NCBI RefSeq assembly: GCF_015354735.1
Contig: NZ_JACEFJ010000001.1
Coordinates: 248,001 to 312,000, forward strand
Origin: Pararhodonellum marinum
Lineage (GTDB): Bacteria > Bacteroidota > Bacteroidia > Cytophagales > Cyclobacteriaceae
Reading direction: 5' to 3'
DNA length: 64,000 bases
In this document: positions 47,478-56,891 of the stretch, piece after piece
Position numbering within the stretch: the first letter of the stretch is position 1
Layout: each line of letters opens with the position of its first letter
The notes under the pieces: model-generated
The model's input: the letters and a program-made list of their open reading frames with translations, nothing else
The model's database searches: none
What the model was told of the DNA's origin: nothing
Translations under genes and position numbers: made by a program

Positions 47478-48932
47478 ATGTCTTCCAAAAGAAAAATCAC
47501 TGTAGCCTATGGGGATGGGATAGGCCCCGAAATCATGAAAGCCACCCTTGCCATTCTTGAAGCTGCTGGTGCACAGATAGAACCCGAGGTCATCGAGATA
47601 GGGGAACAGGTGTACCTGAAAGGGATCAGTTCCGGGATGGAGCCAAGCGCTTTTGAATCCCTCAAGAGAACCAAGGTTTTTTTAAAATCCCCCATCACCA
47701 CCCCGCAAGGTGGCGGCTTCAAAAGCCTGAATGTTACCACGAGGACTTCTTTTGGATTGTTTGCCAACGTCAGGCCCTGCAAGGCTTTCTCTCCCTACAT
47801 CAAAACACACTACCCCAAAACAGACCTGGTCATTGTCAGGGAAAATGAGGAAGACCTTTACGCAGGAATAGAGCACAGACAGACCCAGGAAGTGGTGCAA
47901 AGCCTGAAGCTGATTTCCAGACCAGGCTCGGAAAAAATTATCCGGTATGCTTTTGAGTATGCCAAAAGATATGGACGTAAGAAAGTCACCTGCATGACCA
48001 AGGACAATATCATGAAGTTGGCAGACGGCCTATTTCATAAGACTTTTGATGAAATCGCCAAGGAGTATCCTGAGATCCAAAATGACCATAAGATCATCGA
48101 TATTGGTTCGGCACTGATTGCAGAAAGACCGGAGATCTTTGATGTGATTGTGACGCTGAACCTGTATGGGGACATTATTTCCGACATAGCGGCGCAGGTG
48201 ACCGGTTCGGTGGGACTGGGGGGTTCTGCCAATGTGGGTGAAGAAGTGGCCATGTTTGAAGCCATCCATGGTTCTGCTCCAGATATCGCAGGCATGGATA
48301 TGGCCAATCCTTCCGGCCTGCTCAATGGCGCCATCATGATGCTGGTCCATATCGGACAGCCTGAGGTGGCCGAAAAAGTATCCAATGCCTGGATGAAGAC
48401 TTTGGAAGACGGATTGCATACAGGAGACATTTACCAAGAAGCCCTTTCGGCAAAGCGGGTAGGGACTCAGGAATTTGCCCAAGCAGTAATCGAACGGCTG
48501 GGTCAAAAACCCACCAATATGGTCGCAGCCAAATTTGATTCCTCCGCTGCCAAACCTATGGAGATCAAAATGAACCCTCCCAAAAAGGTGAAAAAAGTGC
48601 TGATTGGGGTGGACGTGTTTCTGGATTGGGATCAGGACGACAGAGATCCCAATGTGCTGGGAGAAAAGCTAAGGGCTGCCGATGCCGATGGACTGAAACT
48701 GCAGCTGATCACCAACAGAGGTGTCAAGGTGTTTCCTGGTGGCATGCGGGAAACCTTCTGTACAGACCATTGGAGGTGCCGGTTTCAGACCTCCGGTATG
48801 GACGAGATCAGCCATTCCCAGATTCTGGAGCTGCTTAAGCAGATAGCAGGACTGGGTTTTGATTTTATCAAAACCGAAAACCTGTATTCCTTTGATGGGA
48901 TCAGGGCATATAGCCTTGCGCAGGGAGAGTAA
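47478..48932 (+). CDS. icd: NADP-type isocitrate dehydrogenase with C-terminal extension
   Basis: 484 residues. The beta-decarboxylating dehydrogenase core (1-345) has YGDGIGPEIM, VRENEEDLYAGIEH, and the metal-binding LYGDIISDIAAQ followed by FEAIHGSAPDIAG. About 120 further residues form a C-terminal extension as in Thermus-type IDH, which is common in Bacteroidota. It oxidises isocitrate to 2-oxoglutarate in the TCA cycle. Cofactor preference for NADP is taken from the family, not from a residue I can verify. A terminator lies 45 bases after the stop. Confidence 0.93.
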   Translation: MSSKRKITVAYGDGIGPEIMKATLAILEAAGAQIEPEVIEIGEQVYLKGISSGMEPSAFESLKRTKVFLKSPITTPQGGGFKSLNVTTRTSFGLFANVRPCKAFSPYIKTHYPKTDLVIVRENEEDLYAGIEHRQTQEVVQSLKLISRPGSEKIIRYAFEYAKRYGRKKVTCMTKDNIMKLADGLFHKTFDEIAKEYPEIQNDHKIIDIGSALIAERPEIFDVIVTLNLYGDIISDIAAQVTGSVGLGGSANVGEEVAMFEAIHGSAPDIAGMDMANPSGLLNGAIMMLVHIGQPEVAEKVSNAWMKTLEDGLHTGDIYQEALSAKRVGTQEFAQAVIERLGQKPTNMVAAKFDSSAAKPMEIKMNPPKKVKKVLIGVDVFLDWDQDDRDPNVLGEKLRAADADGLKLQLITNRGVKVFPGGMRETFCTDHWRCRFQTSGMDEISHSQILELLKQIAGLGFDFIKTENLYSFDGIRAYSLAQGE

Positions 48933-49264
48933 TGAGATAAGATACTAGCTTCGAAATAGACAGCATAAGTGATAAGCCGGGCAGGGATGTCCGGTTTTTT
49001 TATGGGGAAAATAAAAATGAATTGGTTCTCCTACTCGGTTAGTAAGGCCAAGGAAAAGAGAGCGAATTTGGACCAGACATCATGTAAAAGCTAAAATGAA
49101 TGGGGAATGGTTGGGATGTTCAGACAAAGAGGTGGCTGATACTACTAAAATTTACTATTTGCAGACAAAGAATATTCTGATTTTGCCCATTTAGATAGAA
49201 CAGAAGTTGAAGTTGCATACATTATTTCAAAATATACTATATTGTATGCCATTAAAACCCAACC
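48933..49264. other. 332-bp intergenic region after icd
   Basis: Holds the icd terminator at its left end. The remainder is AT-rich with a near -7 box TACTATTTG (one base too long) about 105 bases before the lipoprotein ATG. No gene seen. Confidence 0.6.
48977..49001 (+). terminator. Rho-independent terminator of icd
   Basis: Seven-pair stem CCGGGCA / TGTCCGG (one G-U pair) with loop GGGA, followed by seven T at 48995-49001. Confidence 0.85.
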
Positions 49265-50173
49265 ATGAGAAAAATAGCCCTTTTTCTTTTTCTAATCGCA
49301 GTTTTCGCCTGCGAAGAGTATGGTCACCCTAAGGACATAAGATTGGTCCGAACAGAATTCCAAAGAGACAACGGTCCGGTCTTTCACACCGAATACGGAT
49401 ATGACGGGGTGGGGCGTATCACAAGCATTACGGAATACCAGGATGGTGAGGCACCTGAGGTCAAGGTAACCATTACCTATGAGGGCAATGATGTCATTCT
49501 GTTTAGCCAACTGGTTTATGACAACATCTACATCGAAACCATACGGGTGGTATTGAAACTTGATGGGCGTGGGCTTACACAGAAAAGAATTGAATACGCC
49601 AACAGAGTAAATTCTGATACATTTCGACCTAGAGAAGTATTTATCTATGATACCTTGGTTTTTGAATATGATGGTATGGGGTTATTGACTAAAACAACTG
49701 GAAGCCGCTATGACTCTACCAGTCTGATGAATCCTTCTGCCACTAGGGTGAGACAGGTAACCTATACTACCAACTTCGGGGTGGAATCCGGTAACCTCAG
49801 CACCTCGGATGAATTGGTAGTTTACAAAGTCGTTGCCAAAGAAGGTGACAATACCCATGTTTCAGGCGGCAGTTCAGAAAGGCGCAAGGTATACAGTTAT
49901 GCCAAAGCCTACCCCAACAAAACAGACTTTAGCAATGCAGCCATTTTGAACGAATATAAGCAGGGTCATGAGCCCTATTTAAACATCTACTACAAGAACA
50001 TGTCTGAACAATTTTTTCGAAGCACAATAGACAGAGATCTCAATGACGAAGTGTTTTTCAGCATTGAAGGGACAACTGTGACAGAAAGAGTGTATGATGC
50101 CAGAGGTTTGTTGTCGATAGTGAGGATACCTGCAAATGTACAATACACTGAATTCAGGTATTTTTATCGGTAG
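49265..50173 (+). CDS. Hypothetical lipoprotein with YD-repeat-like segments
   Basis: 302 residues with lipoprotein signal, lipobox VFAC (Cys16) followed by EE. The chain contains repeated Y-D/G-x-x-G-R/L turns such as YGYDGVGRITSITEY, FEYDGMGLLTKTT and VYDARGLLSIV, which resemble beta-strand repeats of the YD/RHS or DUF4595 kind. No enzyme motif was seen. It stands alone with long flanking spacers, and is probably a surface lipoprotein of unknown function. Confidence 0.75.
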   Translation: MRKIALFLFLIAVFACEEYGHPKDIRLVRTEFQRDNGPVFHTEYGYDGVGRITSITEYQDGEAPEVKVTITYEGNDVILFSQLVYDNIYIETIRVVLKLDGRGLTQKRIEYANRVNSDTFRPREVFIYDTLVFEYDGMGLLTKTTGSRYDSTSLMNPSATRVRQVTYTTNFGVESGNLSTSDELVVYKVVAKEGDNTHVSGGSSERRKVYSYAKAYPNKTDFSNAAILNEYKQGHEPYLNIYYKNMSEQFFRSTIDRDLNDEVFFSIEGTTVTERVYDARGLLSIVRIPANVQYTEFRYFYR

Positions 50174-50294
50174 GCTACGGATTTGGTTTTAGTGATGGGG
50201 ATCCCAAGTATTGGCCTATTGATTATCTGAAATTCCTCCAAATGTCCTACTTAATATTCACCAAATCTAAGTAATTAAGCTTATCTTTAGTATA

Positions 50295-50323
50295 TGGACA
50301 AAATGTCCAGAGGGTTTTGGACA
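50295..50323. promoter_or_regulatory. TGGACA inverted repeat plus third half-site upstream of the CheB-like gene
   Basis: TGGACA-AAA-TGTCCA is a perfect inverted repeat at 50295-50309; a further TGGACA lies at 50318-50323, 23 bases from the first, and a TGTCC at 50243-50247. The array is about 80-160 bases before the cheB-like ATG and looks like an operator; a -7-like TATCTTTA lies at 50282. No matching regulator gene is nearby. Confidence 0.4.
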
Positions 50324-50403
50324 AACTACCTTCCTTTTAATTTTTCGAAATAGGGTGTGGAATGTTCTGGATTTAGCGAATTAAGGATTTTAGTGGGTTA
50401 CAA

Positions 50404-51435
50404 ATGAAGTCAAGCGATAAAATCGAGAAGCCCGAAAAAATTTCCCAGGTAGTTGTAATCGGAACATCTGCTGGAGGGCTGAGTGCGTTAAAGGTGCTTA
50501 TCGGTCAAATCCCAGAAGATTTTCCCCTGCCGATATTGGTAGTCCGACACATTTCTCCGGATGCTACGGGTAATGTAGTCCTGGACGGGCTGAATAAGTT
50601 GAATACCATCCAATGTCATCATGCAGCAAGTGGAACCAATTTGAGACCTGGAAATTTATACCTCGCGCCATCTGATCATCATTTATTGATCGGCTCAAAC
50701 CTGAAAATGCAAGTGACCAAAGGCGCCCACGAAAACAGGTCCCGTCCTGCTATTGATCCTTTGTTTCGTTCAGCTGCCGTGGCCTTTGGGCCCGGTGTGA
50801 TCGGTATATTGCTGACCGGTTATCTCGATGACGGCACTTCAGGAATGAAAGCCATTCAAAAATGTGGTGGAATTTGCATAGTCCAAGATCCAGAAGAGGC
50901 CGAATATCCGGATATGCCAAGAAATGCACTAAACAACATCGAGGTAGATTATTGTTTGCCTCTAACAGAAATGGGTGCCTTGCTTACTGAGCTGAGTTCC
51001 CGAAAATTACCCAAGCGAAATGCTGTGCCTGAAGAGGTTTTGGTTGAGGCTAAAATTGCCGAACGTGTATTGAGTGATTTGTCTTCTGTAAATGCACTGG
51101 GTGACCAGGTTCCTTTTAACTGTCCGGGCTGCGGGGGTGTGTTGTGGAAAGTAGGAAAGGATAGTGACTTACGTTATCGTTGCCATACCGGGCATGCCTA
51201 TACTGCAGCGTTCCTTTTGGCAGAGCAGACCAATAAGATTGAAGAAACCATGTGGACTGCTCTGCGGATGTTTGAGGAGCATAAAAACCTGCTCACTGAA
51301 ATGGCACGAAGCAAAAAGGGAGTTGGTTCTCAAACAGCCCTTGAAAGGGCGAAGACGTCTCAGGTTCATATAGATCGTATTAGAGCGATTTTGAATACAA
51401 ATGAGAATGAAAGTGGGGATGATATGCCAACCTAA
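50404..51435 (+). CDS. CheB-type protein-glutamate methylesterase with C-terminal Cys/His module, no receiver domain
   Basis: 343 residues. The methylesterase domain (about 14-200) keeps the triad: S22 in GTSAGG, H49 in VVRHIS and D142 or D143 in GYLDDGTSG. No response-regulator receiver domain is present. After a linker comes a likely zinc-binding module C240-x2-C243...C260-H261-x2-H264 (FNCPGCGG, YRCHTGH) and a helical tail. CheB removes methyl groups from chemoreceptor glutamates, but no cheR, receptor or flagellar gene is in this window, so the true substrate is uncertain. Confidence 0.88.
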   Translation: MKSSDKIEKPEKISQVVVIGTSAGGLSALKVLIGQIPEDFPLPILVVRHISPDATGNVVLDGLNKLNTIQCHHAASGTNLRPGNLYLAPSDHHLLIGSNLKMQVTKGAHENRSRPAIDPLFRSAAVAFGPGVIGILLTGYLDDGTSGMKAIQKCGGICIVQDPEEAEYPDMPRNALNNIEVDYCLPLTEMGALLTELSSRKLPKRNAVPEEVLVEAKIAERVLSDLSSVNALGDQVPFNCPGCGGVLWKVGKDSDLRYRCHTGHAYTAAFLLAEQTNKIEETMWTALRMFEEHKNLLTEMARSKKGVGSQTALERAKTSQVHIDRIRAILNTNENESGDDMPT

Positions 51436-51486
51436 AGAAAAATGAAGGATGCCTCATAAAGAAGGGCGGGTTACAGCACTAAAAAA

Positions 51487-51524
51487 ACCCAATTCTCCAA
51501 GGACATTCCCTTAGAAAATTGGGT
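51487..51524 (-). terminator. Candidate terminator of the outer-membrane barrel gene
   Basis: ACCCAATT / AATTGGGT arms (51487-51494, 51517-51524) with a nested AAGG/CCTT pair. Read on minus it runs into a T-run (complement of seven A at 51481-51487). It lies about 85 bases past the barrel gene stop, between convergent genes. Confidence 0.5.
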
Positions 51525-51609
51525 AATTACCATTCGCCAAATCCGAAAACAACTTTCAGATACTCTTCATTATACAATTTTAATCAACACTTTTCGTAGC
51601 TGTTTGGTA

Positions 51610-52287
51610 TTAAAATCCGAAACCAATGTACAATTGAGCCACACCGTTCCTTGAATTGTTGGTCAGGGTCTGGCTTAATCCGCCGCTACCAATTTCACGC
51701 AATCCATGATTGTACCGTGCACCAATAGTCACATTTCCCAAATCAAAGCCTAATCCGGCAAACAATCCATAATCTATGGTATTGAAATCGTCAGTGCCAA
51801 GATCTACAGGTTCGCTCGTGGATAGATCTGAATACTCCAGGTTTTTGACATTTGCCGAAAGCAAATAGGCCACATATGGTCCAGCATGGATATTCACAGG
51901 TCCGAGGTTGAATCCCAACGCCAATGGCAATTGAATGTAATTCAGATTGAACCTTACTTCTCCTTCTCTTATTCCCAATAGGCTTTCCACATCACTTCCA
52001 CCGTAGGATACTTTTGAGCCTACATTGGTATAGAGCAATTCGGGTTGGAAAGCGAGGAAGTCAGAGATTGGTATTTTGGTAAAAATACCAAAATGAACTC
52101 CTACCTTCATATTTTCATCATCAACAGTTGGTTGATCGACAAAGAACTGGGAAAAGTTTAGACCACCTTTGATCCCAATCCTTGGTCCAGGATTATCGCT
52201 TTGTGCGTATCCTTGTGGGGAAATTGTCAAAAGGAGTAATGCAATTCCTATCCCGGTGATAAAGCTATATTTTTTAAGTTTTTTCAT
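51610..52287 (-). CDS. Outer-membrane beta-barrel protein, PorT/OmpW-like porin family
   Basis: 225 residues. Signal peptide to about 29 (SPQGYAQ), then PRIGIKGGLNFSQFF, which is the usual first strand of the Bacteroidota outer membrane beta-barrel (OMP_b-brl_2) family, then alternating strands to the terminal YIGFGF with an aromatic last residue. Cargo or function unknown; such small eight-stranded barrels often accompany stress response. Confidence 0.85.
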   Translation of the reverse strand: MKKLKKYSFITGIGIALLLLTISPQGYAQSDNPGPRIGIKGGLNFSQFFVDQPTVDDENMKVGVHFGIFTKIPISDFLAFQPELLYTNVGSKVSYGGSDVESLLGIREGEVRFNLNYIQLPLALGFNLGPVNIHAGPYVAYLLSANVKNLEYSDLSTSEPVDLGTDDFNTIDYGLFAGLGFDLGNVTIGARYNHGLREIGSGGLSQTLTNNSRNGVAQLYIGFGF

Positions 52288-52823
52288 GGTAATGACTTTT
52301 CTCTAATATTGGTTTAAAATTTTCAATTGAAAGATAAAAAAATTTAATTATAATAATTATTTATCAAATTTAATAAATTTATTTAGTATGAAATTTCATA
52401 AAAAAAATATAAAGTTGCAATTTATACATATTTAGAATTGAGAATTTGTCCAATATTCCACCTAAATTGATGTTAGGAAGTTCCAGCCAAGAACCTTTGT
52501 TCAGTGTATCAATTTTTTGATTATGAAATTAGATTTTACAAGTGTTATTAGGCTTTGTCAAATTATTTTATTTTTTGGATGTATGACGAAATAGATGGTA
52601 AAAAAAGAGATGACCAATTTGAGAAAAAGATCAATCGACTGGAAAAAAATTTCTTTAAAAAATTTTAAATGTTGAGTTGAAAAGAAGAGTGAATTAATTG
52701 ATAGTTATAATAGTCTGCTTTTCCCAATTTTTCCATAGCCTGTCAAAATCTTTCGACCTTCTTTTTAATTTTTAATCAACTATTCAATCCATGCTTTCAT
52801 AAGTGATACACCCATTGTTGTTT
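52288..52823. other. 536-bp AT-rich intergenic region
   Basis: Contains a -7-like TAAATTTG on minus (52372-52365), with a 5' leader of about 70 bases for the barrel gene and no -33 partner, plus a small possible reading frame listed separately. No structured RNA was recognised. Confidence 0.55.
52579..52668 (+). CDS. Possible 29-residue small protein or gene remnant
   Basis: ATG to TAA on plus, encoding a charged helical peptide (begins MYDEIDGKKRDDQFEKK). The frame is open further upstream to a TAG at 52549, with hydrophobic codons, so it could instead be the tail of a decayed membrane protein. No ribosome binding site or promoter is evident, and the AT-rich background makes chance a serious option. 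Confidence 0.2.
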   Translation: MYDEIDGKKRDDQFEKKINRLEKNFFKKF

Positions 52824-54128
52824 TTAGAAGAAAAACTCCAAATTCGCCATAACCACCCAACCACTGGCACCTACATTCGTAGGATAGGCCAAGTAACCCA
52901 CAGGTGATCTTTCAACCCTGATCAATTCGGGATTTACCCTGAGGACGCGGGTTTGCGAAGGGAAATAATTGAGGCCAAAACCAATCTCCCAAGGATCACC
53001 AAATTGTCCGTAAATCTTGGAGCCATGCACGTAGGTTTGCAAAAGCTTTGGTTTGATCATTCCTGAGGCCCTTGCAGTAAAACCGTGGTCAAAGAGACGT
53101 TCTACAGGCAAGGGATTTTCCGATTTTAAATTGGAAATCCACCTCAGGTAATATTCCAGATCAAGGGAAAACCCTTTGAGTTTGGCCCCCGTATTGAGTG
53201 CAAGCATTTCATATTTTGCTTCTGCTACACCCAGATCTTCACCAAAGGCATTCTGATTGAAAATAATGGTGCCATCAGAAAGTCTGAGTTGGGTGTTTTC
53301 AGGCTTGTCAGATCCGGGTTGGGATTGTTTGGTTTCAGTACTGTGCGTGTACGCCGCTCCCCATACTGTCGACAATTCAGGTGTATATTCAAAATCCCCG
53401 AAGGGTCCCAGTCTGCCATAATTGCCCGTAGTCCCCCACACAGCTGCCGAGAATGTATCAAAACCATTGTCCAATTGATTGGCGTTGACACCCAATTGAC
53501 TGAGGTTGTTGCCTATCATTGCCTTGTAATACAACCTGTTCCGGACCAATTCCCCCTGTGCCCAAATCCCCGTGGTAAATGATCCACGGAAAAACTCTTC
53601 GGCCATAGGTCGGGCATCATTTCTCAGCCAAAACGGCCACTGTCCTAACATTCCCCTTGTAGAAGGCAAGCCGCCGATGCCAACTCCCATATCCAGCATT
53701 TTATGGAATTCGTATTGAAAATTTCCTCCCACTACCACCTGTGCGGGAAGGCCAAGATTCACATTGGCTGTCCAAGTGTAAAACAAGTACCTGAACTTTG
53801 GCTTATAGACCCAGCCCTTAAAATAAATCATCACCTTCTGGAACTGAATGTCATTCCTTCTTTTGACACTGAAGTCCCTGTCGAATGAATCAACATAGGT
53901 AGAATCAAGCCCACCTTGGTTAAGATACCTCACCACTGAATAAAAACTGATGGATAGGGAGCCCTTTTCCCCGTCATAGACCTGAAATCCCAAGCCAGGG
54001 ATATGAAAATCAGGATCTCTTTCTACCTGTGGAGGGTTGGTGGGAATCTGGGCCATTGTCACCAAGGAATGGAACAGGAAAAAGCCCAACCAGCAAAATT
54101 TGAAACAGCAAAGTTGGCTAGGATTCAT
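52824..54128 (-). CDS. Porin-like outer-membrane protein, phosphate-selective porin O/P type
   Basis: 434 residues from ATG 54128, which begins a signal peptide ending near VTMAQ; the longer frame to 54218 would overlap the amidohydrolase gene. The body is a large barrel with many Gly/Tyr/Trp strands and ends in MANLEFFF, an aromatic C-terminus expected of outer-membrane barrels. The strand pattern resembles OprO/OprP-like proteins such as the one at 56892. An exact minus-strand -7 box TAATTTTG lies at 54183-54176, without a -33. It may be cotranscribed with the amidohydrolase 65 bases upstream. Confidence 0.75.
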   Translation of the reverse strand: MNPSQLCCFKFCWLGFFLFHSLVTMAQIPTNPPQVERDPDFHIPGLGFQVYDGEKGSLSISFYSVVRYLNQGGLDSTYVDSFDRDFSVKRRNDIQFQKVMIYFKGWVYKPKFRYLFYTWTANVNLGLPAQVVVGGNFQYEFHKMLDMGVGIGGLPSTRGMLGQWPFWLRNDARPMAEEFFRGSFTTGIWAQGELVRNRLYYKAMIGNNLSQLGVNANQLDNGFDTFSAAVWGTTGNYGRLGPFGDFEYTPELSTVWGAAYTHSTETKQSQPGSDKPENTQLRLSDGTIIFNQNAFGEDLGVAEAKYEMLALNTGAKLKGFSLDLEYYLRWISNLKSENPLPVERLFDHGFTARASGMIKPKLLQTYVHGSKIYGQFGDPWEIGFGLNYFPSQTRVLRVNPELIRVERSPVGYLAYPTNVGASGWVVMANLEFFF

Positions 54129-54193
54129 GCCAATTGCACTTATTTTCTTGCCGGTTTGGAAAATAAATGGATATTCAAAATTAAGCTTAGGAC

Positions 54194-55288
54194 TTATTTT
54201 ACATTTTCTTTCTCCCATTTTCGGACTTTTTCTGCGGCCTGGTCAAACAAACGTTCAAAATTTCCTTTCAGCACCTTTTCTCTAACCTCTGGGTTTAATT
54301 TTTCCCATAAGGGCTGATAAGATTTATAGACACCCATATACATTGCCTTATCCCTTGGCGCCACTACGTCGGTGCCAAATAGAATCCTATCCGGAAACTT
54401 CTCGATCAATTTGGCTGTGGCTTCAATGTTTTCGGGATTTGAAACCACGTATTTAGCCACCTCATCCCAAGAAATGTCAAAATATAGGTTACTGTAATCT
54501 GGATTGGAAAGTGTCTCTTCAATCAATTCCAAGTGATTGGGATTTCTTTCCGGCCGCATCACGCCTCTGGTATCTCTGAGGGGGTGCACTACTCTTCCTA
54601 ACCCTGTATGTGCCCAGATGATGTTGGTATTGGGATGTCTCTTGACCATATCCACCATTTGACGATAGTACACCGCTTCTTTACCGTCCTTCTGAAATGG
54701 GATGTCTATGTCGTTGTGGATGATGACCAACAACCCGGTCTCTGCACAGGTTTCCATGATCCTGTCCAAAGCAGGATTGGTCAAGCTAGCCGTTTCCCCT
54801 GCAACTTTTGGTGAAACAAACTCCTTGTGAATGGTGAACTCTCCGATTCCTGTAAACACACCTGGAAATGCCACCAAGACCCTTTTGATATGGTCAGCAG
54901 CATACATGTCCGCAGGATTAAACCCTGTAATCATGGGATCAAACCTCTTTTTGTCCCTTTCAGAAAGAGACAGGTATTCCAACGCTATGTGGGTATCTGT
55001 AAAAGAGTAATAATACAGAGGAGCATCTGATTCCAGATAATAGGTAGGGGCGAAATCTCCTGAGTTGCCATAGGCCCAAGTCTGCTGCAAAGGAATACCA
55101 AACAAGGCCACCCTTCCCACATCGTCACCCATCAATTCCAGAAATTTTTTGATACTGGGTCCTTCTTGGATGTAATTGGTCAAGTGGAAATGGGAATCAT
55201 TGAAGAGATAGGGTTCCTTTTGAGCTATTGCCTGAAAGTTATGATGGTTTAGCAATCCTAATATCAATAAAACATACACTACTTTCAT
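54194..55288 (-). CDS. Exported amidohydrolase family (TIM-barrel) protein
   Basis: 364 residues with a signal peptide (to about 23, FQAIAQ). The metal-dependent hydrolase fold is shown by the first-strand motif DSHFH (H33, H35), the mid-barrel INTHNDI-like VIIHNDID, IIWAHTGLG and the late Asp in LFGTDVV. These are the ligands of amidohydrolase-2 enzymes. The reaction is unknown; an exported location is less usual. It lies between a porin gene and an exported glutaminase gene on the same strand. Confidence 0.85.
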   Translation of the reverse strand: MKVVYVLLILGLLNHHNFQAIAQKEPYLFNDSHFHLTNYIQEGPSIKKFLELMGDDVGRVALFGIPLQQTWAYGNSGDFAPTYYLESDAPLYYYSFTDTHIALEYLSLSERDKKRFDPMITGFNPADMYAADHIKRVLVAFPGVFTGIGEFTIHKEFVSPKVAGETASLTNPALDRIMETCAETGLLVIIHNDIDIPFQKDGKEAVYYRQMVDMVKRHPNTNIIWAHTGLGRVVHPLRDTRGVMRPERNPNHLELIEETLSNPDYSNLYFDISWDEVAKYVVSNPENIEATAKLIEKFPDRILFGTDVVAPRDKAMYMGVYKSYQPLWEKLNPEVREKVLKGNFERLFDQAAEKVRKWEKENVK

Positions 55289-55432
55289 ATGAAAATTGTT
55301 TATATGCTATGGTAATTTCGATAAGTTGCCATAGGAGTTGAATATTTTCCTACGAACTAATTTGGCATGAATTTCCAATTAAGTGGGTTTCTTTTCTAAT
55401 CAAAGCTCCGTATTCAGCTTTATGGAAAAAGA

Positions 55433-56473
55433 CTAATTTTTAGGCTGTACATAGAAAGGATTTGATCCCAATTCAGCTACGATGTGTTTGATGGATTCTT
55501 GGGCCCTGACACTATTTCCGGCAGCATCCAATCGGGGAGAAATCACTGCTATTCCAAACTGTCCCGGATAGAAAGCAATGATTCCTCCGCCCACACCGCT
55601 TTTTCCAGGCAAACCTACATTGTAAATCCATTGTCCGGTATCATCATACAAACCTGCAGTGGCCATTACCGGAATGACATGGGCGACAGTCTGATAGGAG
55701 ACCACTTTCTTTTTGGTCAGGGGATTGGTACCGCCATTGGCCAAAGTGGCGGCCATGACAGCCAGGTCTTTGGCATTTACAGCAATGGCACATTGCTTGG
55801 TATAGATATCAGTGGCCTCAAATGGGTCATAATACATTCTTTCATAGGCGTTCAGCAACATGGCTATGGCTTGGTTTCGCTGATTGGTAGCCGCTTCACT
55901 TTCATAAACAGGCTGATCAATGTTCAGTTTTCTACCGGCAAAATCATCAAAGGTAGTTTTGATCAGATTCCATTTTTCCTCGTAAGTATCCCCTTTGACC
56001 ATACTTGTAGTGGCTATAGCACCAGGATTTACTAAGGGATTGATCTCTTTACCTTTGTTCATCTCTACGGCAATGATGGAATTGAAAACCATCCCAGTGG
56101 CATCCACCCCTACTTTTTCCAAAACTTCTTGAGGCCCCGCGTCTTCCACTACCCTGGCCATGGTAAAAACTTTGGAAATCGATTGTATGGAAATCTCAGT
56201 ATCCAGGTTTCCTTCAGTAAAAATTTTTCCATCGACCGTTACAATAGCCAGTCCGAAAAGTTCTGGATCCACCTTGTCCAATTCCGGAATGTAATTGGCA
56301 TTGGCGCCTTCTTTGTAATCTTTGAACTTAACAAATGCATTTTTCAGGGCTTTTTTGTATTCATCATCTGTCCAGGATTTCCTCTGGGCAAAACCATCCA
56401 AACAAATTGAAAAAACAAAAATTGACAACAAGATCAATTTTAGGATACCAAATGATCGAACTTCTGTTTTCAT
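55433..56473 (-). CDS. glsA: Glutaminase A, exported form
   Basis: 346 residues, about 35 longer than the usual cytosolic enzyme because of a signal peptide ending DGFAQ (about 30). The serine-lysine site SISK (S98-K101) and the surrounding SIQSISKVFTMA match GlsA; NPLVNPGAIA and GKSGVGGGI are further family blocks. It hydrolyses glutamine to glutamate and ammonia. The signal peptide implies the reaction occurs in the periplasm or outside. First gene of the minus group glsA-amidohydrolase-porin, 144 bases ahead of the amidohydrolase. Confidence 0.93.
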   Translation of the reverse strand: MKTEVRSFGILKLILLSIFVFSICLDGFAQRKSWTDDEYKKALKNAFVKFKDYKEGANANYIPELDKVDPELFGLAIVTVDGKIFTEGNLDTEISIQSISKVFTMARVVEDAGPQEVLEKVGVDATGMVFNSIIAVEMNKGKEINPLVNPGAIATTSMVKGDTYEEKWNLIKTTFDDFAGRKLNIDQPVYESEAATNQRNQAIAMLLNAYERMYYDPFEATDIYTKQCAIAVNAKDLAVMAATLANGGTNPLTKKKVVSYQTVAHVIPVMATAGLYDDTGQWIYNVGLPGKSGVGGGIIAFYPGQFGIAVISPRLDAAGNSVRAQESIKHIVAELGSNPFYVQPKN

Positions 56474-56891
56474 AACAATTGAATTTAAGGTTTAGAGTCT
56501 TTTATATAGATAACAATTTTGTTTTAAAGAGTCAGTGTTAGAGATATAGAATGAACGCGGCTAAGGGTCTTGCTAAATTTAAATAAAATAATGTATTTAT
56601 ATCATTAATTTTATTTTTAACTACTTGTATTTGCGAAATATAAATTTTATATAATATTCTAAAAAATTAAATTTTCCATCATATTCAATCTATTTATGTA
56701 TATATAAAATAATTATCAATTGCAATTTAGATAAATTAAACTACAGAAGATAACAAATATTTTTTTTATATTTATCATTATTTCATTAAATTTTATTATT
56801 CATAGAAACATTTGTTTTGGTCTGGTTTGCACTTTATTTCAAGATATACTCAAAATCTTACATCTTATACTCTCCTTAAAGTCAATCAATT
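56474..56891. other. 418-bp AT-rich divergent region
   Basis: Very AT-rich spacer between glsA (minus) and the porin (plus). No exact TANNTTTG element was found on either strand, and no gene. It must contain both divergent promoters. Confidence 0.55.
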
